This document shows positions 1-6,909 of a stretch of 12,142 bases of DNA, one piece after another. Source of the stretch: an uncultured Bacteroidaceae bacterium (GTDB lineage: Bacteria; Bacteroidota; Bacteroidia; Bacteroidales; Bacteroidaceae). The stretch's first letter is position 1. Each line of letters opens with the position of its first letter. Under the pieces are notes generated by a model. That model did not search any database, was not told where the DNA came from, and saw nothing but the letters and a program-made list of their open reading frames with translations. Location of the stretch: positions 1-12,142 of the forward strand of contig CAJGCU010000075.1 in the NCBI GenBank assembly GCA_904501945.1, in the 5' to 3' direction. Position numbers and translations under genes: made by a program.

Positions 1-14
1 AGGTACCTATTTGG

Positions 15-77
15 CGTACCCGTCGGGTCCACCATGCCGCACCCGTCGGGTACGGCACATCGGACCCGACGGGTGCG
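15..77. repeat. 63-base imperfect palindrome of three ACCCG(T/A)CGGGT units at 23-base pitch
   Basis: Three 11-base quasi-palindromes lie at 18-28 (ACCCGTCGGGT), 41-51 (same) and 64-74 (ACCCGACGGGT, the reverse complement), each starting exactly 23 bases after the last, with 12-base spacers. The whole block folds around position 46: 41-45 pairs with 47-51, 35-39 with 53-57, 18-30 with 62-74 (13 perfect pairs), and 15-16 with 76-77. The only unpaired positions are 40/52, the 4-base bulge 31-34/58-61, and a G-T wobble at 17/75. The block is far richer in G+C than the AT-rich sequence after it. A related, decayed copy lies at 11132-11173. No open reading frame explains it. It resembles REP/BIME-type or small non-autonomous palindromic elements, but I do not recognise a named family. 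The structure is read directly; its nature is inference. Confidence 0.85.
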
Positions 78-86
78 ATATATAAC

Positions 87-573
87 AGAGGCTCAGTTTG
101 GCAAAATCAACACAATAAATTTATGTTTAAGTTGATTCGCAAAACTTCATTTCCACCGAATTGACATAAATACAATGCAGGGGACAACATTAAGGAATCG
201 TCAAGCAATAAATGGTATAGTGAGAGACGAGATAATAAACTTACGCCATTTTCACTTCTGTTCGAGCAAGGAAAAGTATAAGATATCTATTTTCACAAAG
301 AAATCCTTATTGTTCTTGACTCGCACCTTAAGACATAGACAACGCCATCATATAATTCAAGCGTCTCGCTGCTGTGCCCAAGGCACTCTGCAAGAATCAC
401 GCCGGTCCTTACGAACGTTTCCATGAATCATTCACCCAAGCTTTTGCCGACATGGAAGAGCAAGGCTGCAACCACCTACATACCTCCGATACCGACAGAG
501 TATGGAACCAAGAGAATCTCAATTTGTGGATACAGTGATTCAGATACCGATAAAATAATAACAACTGCAAAAA
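87..573. other. Gene-poor left flank, no intact gene
   Basis: This AT-rich stretch follows the palindromic repeat and precedes the terminator of the minus-strand ATPase gene. Short open frames exist on the plus strand (for example 175-426 and 423-617), but their translations show no recognisable domain and no convincing start signal. The only protein-like reading is a third frame at 356-538, annotated separately as a relic. A TTGACA at 161-166 has no matching -10 box and would not fit the Bacteroidota promoter pattern. The region looks like decayed intergenic DNA. Confidence 0.6.
356..538 (+). pseudogene. Possible relic of a GyrI-like effector-binding domain (C-terminal part)
   Basis: Frame 356-538 reads as 60 codons ending in TGA, directly after an in-frame TAA at 353-355 and with no ATG near its beginning. 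The translation includes VPKALCKNHAGPYERFHES, then QAFADMEEQG, and ends DTDRVWNQENLNLWIQ. The H-x-GPY motif followed about 15 residues later by an E-x-G turn, and the final VWN-x-EN-(x)3-W segment, resemble the C-terminal half of GyrI-like small-molecule-binding domains (SbmC/GyrI family, also fused to AraC- and MerR-type regulators). The N-terminal half and any DNA-binding domain are absent, and the other frames upstream hold nothing similar, so I read it as a 5'-truncated remnant. A GTG at 374 could start a peptide of about 54 residues, but this is unlikely. The family match is from memory of the motif and remains tentative. Confidence 0.4.
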
Positions 574-610
574 ACGAGACCGCCTATTTTTGCAGGTCGG
601 TCTCGTTTTT
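570..610. terminator. Bidirectional intrinsic terminator
   Basis: Arms ACGAGACCG (574-582) and CGGTCTCGT (598-606) form a 9-pair stem, extended by two more pairs (583-584 with 595-596) past a one-base bulge. A run of A precedes the stem and a run of T follows it, so it can stop transcription in either direction. In the minus direction it ends the HerA-like gene, whose TGA (612-610) touches the edge of the A/T tract. In the plus direction it would block read-through from the left flank. Confidence 0.88.
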
Positions 611-2286
611 CACTTGAATATGCTTTTCAATATTTCAGTTGTCACTTTTCTTGTTGCGGTTGTCGTTGCCGATTTGGCAACTTTTCCTAAAGCGGTACGA
701 GTTGAAGAAGTTTTCCGTTTTGAAGATGTACGTTTAGAAGAAGTGCCTCCAGAAACGGCCTTACCTACCTGATTGCCCACTTCCCTTGCCACCGATCCAA
801 TAACGGCACCTATAAGAGTGCCAAAAATAGTGCGTGTCCACCCTCCAACAGAGGATTTTTCCTTTTGTTTAGCAACTTTTTCTTCTTCCTTACGACGACG
901 GGCCGCTTCTTTTTCCCTCGCGGCCTCAGCCTTTTCCGCTTCTTCACGCATTCTCTCTTCCTCCTCTAGCCGTTGCTGTTCGGCTGCTTTCATATCTTCT
1001 TGCGCTTTCTGCGCCATTAGCACTTCATAGGCACTTTCACGGTCAAAGAATGATGCGTATTCTTTTATTTCATCGGGAGCAGCATTCTGAATGTCAAGAC
1101 GCTGACCTTCTGAAATAGCACCTATCTGGCTGAGCGGGAACAGAACGCGGGCACGCTGAACAACGGTAGGCGCACCTTTCTCGTCGAGCACAGAGATTAA
1201 CGCCTCACCTGTGCCCAATTCCATAATCGCCGTCTCTGTATCAAAAGCAGGATTGGCGCGGAATGTCTGAGCTGCCGCACGAACAGCCTTCTGGTCTTTG
1301 GGAGTATAGGCACGCAAAGCATGCTGCACACGATTGCCCAACTGACCAAGAATGTCATCTGGAATATCGGTTGGAGACTGAGTGATGAAGTACACGCCTA
1401 CACCCTTTGAACGTATGAGGCGAACGACTTGTTCCAGTTTATCAACCAATGCCCTAGAAGTATCATCGAATAGCATGTGAGCCTCATCAAAGAAGAACAC
1501 CAGTTTGGGGAGTTCCTGGTCGCCTACCTCTGGAAGCGTAGCATACAGTTCTGTCATGAGCCAAAGAAGGAAAGTTGAATACAACTTTGGCTTGAGCATA
1601 AGTTTATCGGCTGCAAGCACGCTCATCACTCCCTTGCCGTCCTGAACGTCAATAAGGTCTTCCACATCAAAGGCCGGCTCTCCGAAGAACAAATCACCAC
1701 CTTCACTCTCCAAAGCCAAGATGGCTCTCTGAATGGCTCCCACAGAAGCCGAGGAGATGTTGCCATACTCGGTTGTGAAAAGTGAAGCATTTTTCCCGAC
1801 AAAATCCAGCATGACACGCAGGTCTTTCAAGTCGATGAGCAAAAGCTCTTTATCATCTGCAATACGGAAAACAATATTCAGCACGCCGCTCTGAGTGTCA
1901 TTGAGCCCCATCAAACGGCTCAGCAACTGTGGCCCCATAGCCGACACAGTGGTACGCATGGGGAATCCCTGTTCGCCAAACACATCAAAGAAACGGACTG
2001 GACATGCCTGATACTCAGGATTGGAGATGCCAAATTCAACTTGTCGCTTTTCAATAAAGGATGATGACTTACCCGGCTGAGAGATACCCGATAGGTCACC
2101 TTTCATGTCCGCCATGAAACAAGGTACTCCTGCTTGACTGAATGTCTCAGCTAAAACTTGCAATGTCACCGTTTTTCCCGTACCCGTAGCGCCTGCTATG
2201 AGGCCATGGCGATTACACATTTTCCCGACCAAATGAATTGGTCCATTGGCTGAATGTGCGACATAGAGATTCTGATTCAAATACAT
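610..2286 (-). CDS. HerA-like ATPase, DUF853 family (YjgR-type)
   Basis: A 558-residue protein of the DUF853/HerA-C family, P-loop ATPases related to the HerA/FtsK superfamily; the biological role of this branch is poorly defined. The Walker A motif GATGTGKT is at residues 32-39, preceded by the family-typical NRHGLI. FMADMKGDLSGI follows at 57-68. Walker B with its catalytic acid is VFFFDEAH at 263-270. A sensor/arginine-finger region (IRSKGVGVYFITQSPTDIP, 291-309) and GNRVQHALRAYTPKD (317-331) are present. The C-terminus has three parts: a charged Glu/Lys/Arg/Ala coiled coil (about 424-477), a glycine-zipper-like helix (488-511), and a Ser/Thr/Lys-rich tail ending ILKSIFK. The protein is somewhat longer than the roughly 500 residues of E. 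coli YjgR, mostly because of this tail. The ATG at 2286 fits the usual short lead before Walker A. It lies downstream of the dsbD terminator; no clear promoter box is visible in the 56-base gap. Confidence 0.9.
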   Translation of the reverse strand: MYLNQNLYVAHSANGPIHLVGKMCNRHGLIAGATGTGKTVTLQVLAETFSQAGVPCFMADMKGDLSGISQPGKSSSFIEKRQVEFGISNPEYQACPVRFFDVFGEQGFPMRTTVSAMGPQLLSRLMGLNDTQSGVLNIVFRIADDKELLLIDLKDLRVMLDFVGKNASLFTTEYGNISSASVGAIQRAILALESEGGDLFFGEPAFDVEDLIDVQDGKGVMSVLAADKLMLKPKLYSTFLLWLMTELYATLPEVGDQELPKLVFFFDEAHMLFDDTSRALVDKLEQVVRLIRSKGVGVYFITQSPTDIPDDILGQLGNRVQHALRAYTPKDQKAVRAAAQTFRANPAFDTETAIMELGTGEALISVLDEKGAPTVVQRARVLFPLSQIGAISEGQRLDIQNAAPDEIKEYASFFDRESAYEVLMAQKAQEDMKAAEQQRLEEEERMREEAEKAEAAREKEAARRRKEEEKVAKQKEKSSVGGWTRTIFGTLIGAVIGSVAREVGNQVGKAVSGGTSSKRTSSKRKTSSTRTALGKVAKSATTTATRKVTTEILKSIFK

Positions 2287-2295
2287 ATTATAATA

Positions 2296-2336
2296 TATAA
2301 AAATGAGGCTTAAAGCAGAACGCGCTACTTTAAGCC
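2296..2336 (-). terminator. Intrinsic terminator after dsbD
   Basis: Arms GGCTTAAAG (2307-2315) and CTTTAAGCC (2328-2336) form a perfect 9-pair stem with a 12-base loop. In the minus direction the stem is followed by CATTTTTATAT, a T-rich tail. It starts 6 bases past the dsbD stop codon and sits just upstream of the HerA-like gene, so it probably separates the redox operon from that gene, or lets only part of the transcription through. Confidence 0.8.
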
Positions 2337-2342
2337 ACTGTT

Positions 2343-4448
2343 TTATTTCCTTACTTCATATCGTTCCAAACCGCTATTGAGCCAAGAAAGGAACTTCTGA
2401 ACATCTTCATCGTAAGAGTAACTTTTCTCCAAAGGATAGCCCTCATTATCAAGAAGCACATAGAAAGGCTGTGCTGTTGCTCCGAACTTACTGGACTGGA
2501 GGAAACTCCATTTGTCGCCAACAGTACGCAATTTACGTTCTGTACCATTATCGTCAACCACAACGGGTTCTGGGAGTTTCGTCTTATCGTCCACATAGAG
2601 CTGGATAAGCACGTACCTTTCTCTCATAATGCCAGCAATTTCAAAATCGCTAAATACAGCAGCCTCCATCTTACGGCAGTTAACACAGCCATATCCTGTA
2701 AAGTCCACCATTACAGGAAGACGATGTTTCTTAGCATAAGCCATCCCTTCCTCATAATCAGAGAACATTGGTTTTACCTCATGTTCTGGAGCCAAATTGA
2801 AATCCTGCGTCTTCATTGGCGGCGCGAAAGCACTAACCGCCTTCAGCGGTGCTCCCCACAAGCCTGGCAACATATAAATGGCGAAAGCAAACGAAATTAA
2901 CGCCATAAAGAAACGAGGGATAGAGGTTCGTGGATTGACCACAACATTTCCCTCCTCATCATATTCATCTTCATCATGAGGGAAACGAATCCATCCCATC
3001 AGGTATGCACCAAGCAGGGCAGCAAGCACAATCCAGAGAGAGAGGAACACTTCGCGATCAAGCAATCCCCATCCATAGGCCAAATCTGCCACCGATAAGA
3101 ACTTGAGGGCAAAGGCAAGTTCAACAAAACCAAGCGTCACCTTCACCACATTCATCCAGTTACCGCTTTTCGGCACAGAATTAAGCATCTGAGGGAAAAG
3201 AGCGAACAGCGTAAACGGCAATGCTAATGCTATTGCAAAGCCCAACATTCCTACTACAGGAGCAACAATGCTGGAAGTTACGACCTGCACCAGCAAGAAG
3301 CCAATGATAGGACCCGTACAAGAGAAACTAACTAGTACCAAGGTAAATGCCATCAAGAAAATGCTGAGCAATCCAGTTGTACTGCTTGCCTTGCTGTCCA
3401 CTGCGGTATTCCATTTAGATGGAAGGGTTATCTCAAAACCTCCGATAAAAGAGATACCAAAAATCACCAGCATCAAGAAGAATATGATGTTGAATACCGC
3501 ATTGGTTGCAAGGTCATTAAGTGCAGAAGCGCCAAAGAATGCTGTGATAAGGAGTCCCAGAGCAACGTAGATAACCACAATGCTAATGCCATAAAGTACG
3601 GCATCGCGAAGACCACGTTTCTTAGCAGCTGCTACTTCTTCTGGAGTAGATTTCTTGGTTGTTCCTTTTTTCAAGAAGAAAGATACGGTCATTGGAATAA
3701 TCGGCCAGACACAAGGAGTGACCAGCGCAACAAGACCGCCAATCAATCCTAGAAGGAAAATCCTCCAAAGCGAAGACCCTGCGGTGTCGCTATTGCCACC
3801 TTGGTCAAATGCACTTAATTTGTCTATTACAGGACTCCAAATACCGCTTTCTGCCACAGTTTCAACAACGGAAGACGAATCCTCAACCATTTCCTCAACA
3901 GCAACAATTTCCATTGCAACCCCTTCTTTCTCATCCTGTTCAGAAACAGTTTCTACGGGAACAGCAGGCACAGTCTCTTTCATTTTAGACTTTTTTACAA
4001 CCTCGCCACTGAAACTGAATTCAGCCGCAGTTGGAGGAATACAATTCTGATTGTCGCAAGCTCCATATTCGAGATAGCCTGTTATTTCATATTTACCACC
4101 TAAAAGATTGATTTTCGGGGTATAGGTAGCTGTATTCTCAAAGTAATACACATCCGCATCAAACATCTCTTCAAAATGTTTAACGGGCTCTGCCACAGGT
4201 TTCAATACACCTGATAATTCTGCTCCCGACATGCTTTCCACATGAATCGTTGTCGGAGTTGGCCCATCGGGAACCACTTGAGTGCTATACATGTGCCACC
4301 CATGTTCGATAGAAGCAACAAATGTAATGACTGCTTCTGTTGGCGAAACCTCCTTGATTGACGAGGAAATTGTTACTGGCTTAGGCATCTGAGCATTCAC
4401 CAAGCCAAAACAGCATAAAGTTAGGATAAAAAATAAAAGACGTCTCAT
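2343..4448 (-). CDS. dsbD: Thiol:disulfide interchange protein DsbD
   Basis: A 701-residue inner-membrane protein that passes electrons from cytosolic thioredoxin to periplasmic thiol proteins. Order of parts: signal peptide (1 to about 20, ending VNAQ); N-terminal periplasmic domain with a cysteine pair in YGACDNQNCIPP (C131, C136); an acidic linker (about 155-225); a transmembrane core (about 228-530) with the two essential membrane cysteines in TPCVWPIIP (C246) and SFSCTGP (C377); and a C-terminal thioredoxin-like domain with CVNC at 588-591 in DFTGYGCVNCRKME. All six redox cysteines expected of full-length DsbD are present. The N-terminal pair is one residue closer than in E. coli DsbD (CxxxxC rather than CxxxxxC). 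The ATG at 4448 overlaps the trxB stop as ATGA, implying translational coupling. A terminator follows. Confidence 0.95.
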   Translation of the reverse strand: MRRLLFFILTLCCFGLVNAQMPKPVTISSSIKEVSPTEAVITFVASIEHGWHMYSTQVVPDGPTPTTIHVESMSGAELSGVLKPVAEPVKHFEEMFDADVYYFENTATYTPKINLLGGKYEITGYLEYGACDNQNCIPPTAAEFSFSGEVVKKSKMKETVPAVPVETVSEQDEKEGVAMEIVAVEEMVEDSSSVVETVAESGIWSPVIDKLSAFDQGGNSDTAGSSLWRIFLLGLIGGLVALVTPCVWPIIPMTVSFFLKKGTTKKSTPEEVAAAKKRGLRDAVLYGISIVVIYVALGLLITAFFGASALNDLATNAVFNIIFFLMLVIFGISFIGGFEITLPSKWNTAVDSKASSTTGLLSIFLMAFTLVLVSFSCTGPIIGFLLVQVVTSSIVAPVVGMLGFAIALALPFTLFALFPQMLNSVPKSGNWMNVVKVTLGFVELAFALKFLSVADLAYGWGLLDREVFLSLWIVLAALLGAYLMGWIRFPHDEDEYDEEGNVVVNPRTSIPRFFMALISFAFAIYMLPGLWGAPLKAVSAFAPPMKTQDFNLAPEHEVKPMFSDYEEGMAYAKKHRLPVMVDFTGYGCVNCRKMEAAVFSDFEIAGIMRERYVLIQLYVDDKTKLPEPVVVDDNGTERKLRTVGDKWSFLQSSKFGATAQPFYVLLDNEGYPLEKSYSYDEDVQKFLSWLNSGLERYEVRK

Positions 4449-5392
4449 ACTAAACCATTATCTTGTAAATAATGCAATGCATCAATAGCTGCATGGCAGC
4501 CACTGCCAGCAGCACTAATAGCCTGACGATAGATTGGGTCAGCTACATCGCCCGCTGCAAACACACCTGGCACATTGGTTGCAGATGTAGGATGCTGCAC
4601 TTTAATGTAGCCTTGTTCATCCACTTCCACATCAGGACGGAACACCTCGCTGTTGGGGTGATGACCAATGGCCAAAAAGAAACCATCAATTGGCAAATCA
4701 TAACGTCGCTCATTTGCAGTTCCCTTGTTTTCAACCAAATGTGCACCCTCCACACCATTCTCACCAAATAGTCCTTCGGTTTGAGTATTCCAAAGTATTT
4801 CTATGTTCTCAGCCTCTTTGACTTTCTGCTGCATAGCATCACTTGCACGCAACACGTCACGACGCACAATCAGATAGACTTTCTTCGCCAAACGAGACAA
4901 ATACTGCGCTTCTTCGCAGGCCGTGTCGCCGCCACCAACGACAGCCACCACCTTCTTGCGATAGAAAAAGCCGTCACAAGTGGCACAGGCAGAAACGCCC
5001 ATCCCTGCATACTTCTGTTCATCTGCCAACCCCAAATATTTAGCAGAAGCTCCCGTAGAAATAATCAGCGTATGGGCTTCCAAAACCGTACCATCATCTG
5101 TAATCACTTGATGAGGTGCTGAACCATCCTTAGAAAAATTCACCTTGGTTATAATGCCCTCACGAATTTCCGTCCCAAGTCGTTCTGCCTGAGTTCTGAG
5201 ATCATCCATCAGTTCCTGGCCTGTCGTACCATCAGGATAACCCGGAAAATTCTCAATTTCCGTTGTCTGAGTCAGCTGTCCTCCTGGCTGCAATCCTTCA
5301 TAAAGTACAGGACTCAAGGAACTTCTCGAAGCATATATTGCTGCGGTATAACCTGCAGGACCGCTTCCTATAATGAGTGTTTTTAATGCCAT
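4445..5392 (-). CDS. trxB: Thioredoxin-disulfide reductase TrxB
   Basis: A 315-residue low-molecular-weight thioredoxin reductase, a cytosolic FAD enzyme that uses NADPH to reduce thioredoxin. The FAD-binding GSGPAG is at residues 9-14, the redox-active pair CATC at 136-139, the NADPH-binding GGGDTA at 153-158 with VRRDVLR at 176-182 (the arginines that favour NADPH), and the second FAD contact AAGD at 279-282. The frame is open upstream to an ATG at 5434, but the added 14 residues (MSVIGHSTNDKIDI) do not belong to the family, and the beta strand ALKTLIIGSG right after the ATG at 5392 matches the usual N-terminus, so 5392 is chosen. It lies 56 bases after the TlpA-like gene and overlaps dsbD by four bases (ATGA). 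Confidence 0.95.
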   Translation of the reverse strand: MALKTLIIGSGPAGYTAAIYASRSSLSPVLYEGLQPGGQLTQTTEIENFPGYPDGTTGQELMDDLRTQAERLGTEIREGIITKVNFSKDGSAPHQVITDDGTVLEAHTLIISTGASAKYLGLADEQKYAGMGVSACATCDGFFYRKKVVAVVGGGDTACEEAQYLSRLAKKVYLIVRRDVLRASDAMQQKVKEAENIEILWNTQTEGLFGENGVEGAHLVENKGTANERRYDLPIDGFFLAIGHHPNSEVFRPDVEVDEQGYIKVQHPTSATNVPGVFAAGDVADPIYRQAISAAGSGCHAAIDALHYLQDNGLV

Positions 5393-5448
5393 AATATCTA
5401 TTTTATCATTGGTAGAATGCCCTATTACAGACATTTCTGCCCATTATT

Positions 5449-6633
5449 TTATTTGAATAGTTCTGCTAATTTCGTTCTTAAAGCTTCACCGCGAACCTCT
5501 TGATTAAGAGCAACCACACGAGCCTCGTTGTCAACAAGATAGACCGTCGGAAAAAACTGTATCTTATAAAGGTTACAGATAAACTTTGTTGCATCAATGT
5601 CATTTAACCATGGAAGTTGCTCCTCGTCCAATGCCTTCAGCCAATCAGTCTCTTTATCATCTCCAGAAATACCTATAATCTGGAAACCCTTATCTTTATA
5701 CAGTTCGTATTGAGCCTTGAAATTAGGAATTTCTCTGCGACAAGGGCCACACCATGATGCCCAAATGTCTATAAGCACATACTTGTTTTGCTTGCACACC
5801 TCATAAAGGCTTGTCTTCTTCCCTGTTGCCTTATCTGTAAACTCAAAATCGGGCAGAGGATCGCCTTGAGCGATGGGAGTCACCTGTTTCTTTACAATCT
5901 GCCCATAAAACGAGTTTTTCACTTCTTCAGAAAACTGGTCATAGTCAGGCTTATTCTCCGCGCTCAATCCATTGTAGCTTGTCAGCAAGAAATATGGTCC
6001 CATCCAGTTATCCTTGTTTTTCAAGATCGTACTCTTGATTGCCGCATCTGTTGAATTTATTGAGGCAATGAGTTCTTTCTCATCCCGTGCTAGTTTCTGG
6101 TATTCAGTGGTTGCCATAAGAGCCTGATAAGCTTCTGGATTCTGGCGTCGGTCTATTTTTGCCAGTTTTTCCAAAATCTCCTTATTTTCTGTCCTATACT
6201 TAACGTATGCCGCATCCACAGCCTCTCTATCAGGACGTTCCTTATAAAACTTAATGCAAGTATCCGATCCTTTCATCGCAAAATTCCCAAACACCTTGCC
6301 TTGCACACCACTGGGAAGCATCTTATCCTCCGCCGTAGCCCAGAATTCAGCTTTATCGTCCTTGTCGAGTGCCAACTCTATCACATCTGCCGTAACCTTT
6401 TCGCCCAACACGATATAGCCACGAGGACCATCACTGTCGAATGCGAAAACAGCCTTGCCATCTTTGAGGGGAACCGTTTGAATCGGCACAGCCTGAGAAT
6501 AAGTCCCTGCAAGAATCAATGACATCTGTGTGCCATCTTCCAATCCCGTAATATGAAGTTCCAATGTTGTATTTTGAGCCTTCATGCACAACGCATAAAA
6601 ACTCAAGCAAACACAAAGAAATAAATTTTTCAT
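5449..6633 (-). CDS. Secreted TlpA-like thioredoxin with N-terminal DUF4369-like domain
   Basis: A periplasmic thiol-disulfide oxidoreductase of the TlpA/ResA kind common in Bacteroidota, 394 residues from this start. A signal peptide (MKNLFLCVCLSFYALCMKAQ) is followed by a beta-rich DUF4369-like domain (about 20-105), a helical charged middle (about 130-245), and a thioredoxin fold with WCGPC at 294-298 and the cis-proline in FFPT (P362). No convincing lipobox is seen. Three in-frame ATGs compete: 6678, 6645 and 6633. The first lies upstream of the predicted -7 box (6658-6665), so it is probably not on the transcript. The other two come from a perfect 12-base tandem duplication. Start 6633 gives the usual short leader and compact signal peptide; 6645 adds MKNL. 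It is first in an apparent operon with trxB and dsbD, and is a likely recipient of DsbD electrons (inference). Confidence 0.88.
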   Translation of the reverse strand: MKNLFLCVCLSFYALCMKAQNTTLELHITGLEDGTQMSLILAGTYSQAVPIQTVPLKDGKAVFAFDSDGPRGYIVLGEKVTADVIELALDKDDKAEFWATAEDKMLPSGVQGKVFGNFAMKGSDTCIKFYKERPDREAVDAAYVKYRTENKEILEKLAKIDRRQNPEAYQALMATTEYQKLARDEKELIASINSTDAAIKSTILKNKDNWMGPYFLLTSYNGLSAENKPDYDQFSEEVKNSFYGQIVKKQVTPIAQGDPLPDFEFTDKATGKKTSLYEVCKQNKYVLIDIWASWCGPCRREIPNFKAQYELYKDKGFQIIGISGDDKETDWLKALDEEQLPWLNDIDATKFICNLYKIQFFPTVYLVDNEARVVALNQEVRGEALRTKLAELFK

Positions 6634-6649
6634 TAAATTTTTCATTAAA
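6626..6649. repeat. Perfect 12-base tandem duplication spanning two start codons
   Basis: The plus-strand sequence TTTTTCATTAAA occurs twice back to back (6626-6637 and 6638-6649). Read on the minus strand, each copy contains TTTAATGAAAAA and so supplies one ATG, giving MKNLMKNL at the N-terminus of the TlpA-like protein. It looks like a replication-slippage duplication of the translation start. Confidence 0.9.
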
Positions 6650-6657
6650 TTCACGGA

Positions 6658-6689
6658 CAAAGTTATCTCTTTTTTCACATTTTGCCAAA
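6658..6689 (-). promoter_or_regulatory. Bacteroidota promoter for the TlpA-trxB-dsbD operon
   Basis: On the minus strand the -7 box TAACTTTG is at 6665-6658 and a TTTG -33 element at 6689-6686, separated by 20 bases. Both fit the Bacteroidota primary sigma factor consensus (TTTG and TAnnTTTG). Transcription would start near 6651, leaving a leader of about 6 bases to the ATG at 6645 or about 18 to the ATG at 6633. Confidence 0.75.
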
Positions 6690-6849
6690 GATTCTACATA
6701 AAAAGAATAAGTTCAAAGTCTTTTTGATTTGAATACCGAAAAATCCATACATTTTTCTCATCCCAAGTACTTCGATTTCTGTTATAGTGCATGATGCATC
6801 TTGAATCCATATATTATGCACATGGTGAATAGTATAGCATAACAAAAAA

Positions 6850-6880
6850 TTTGTTTTATCCATAGTTTTCGTTAACTTTG
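6850..6880 (+). promoter_or_regulatory. Bacteroidota promoter for the peptide transporter gene
   Basis: A TTTG -33 element at 6850-6853 is followed, after 19 bases, by the -7 box TAACTTTG at 6873-6880. The likely start of transcription is near 6887, some 23 bases before the ATG at 6910. The -7 box is identical to the one driving the divergent TlpA-like gene. Confidence 0.78.
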
Positions 6881-6909
6881 TAGCCACAAAACCTAAAAAT
6901 CGAATATAC

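Noticed and set aside
18..86. CRISPR array
   Set aside because: The 11-base units are too short, the 12-base spacers are partly inverted copies of one another, and no cas genes are nearby.
161..166. TTGACA as a sigma-70 -35 box
   Set aside because: No -10 hexamer lies at 16-18 bases, no gene follows, and the organism's promoters follow the TTTG/TAnnTTTG pattern.
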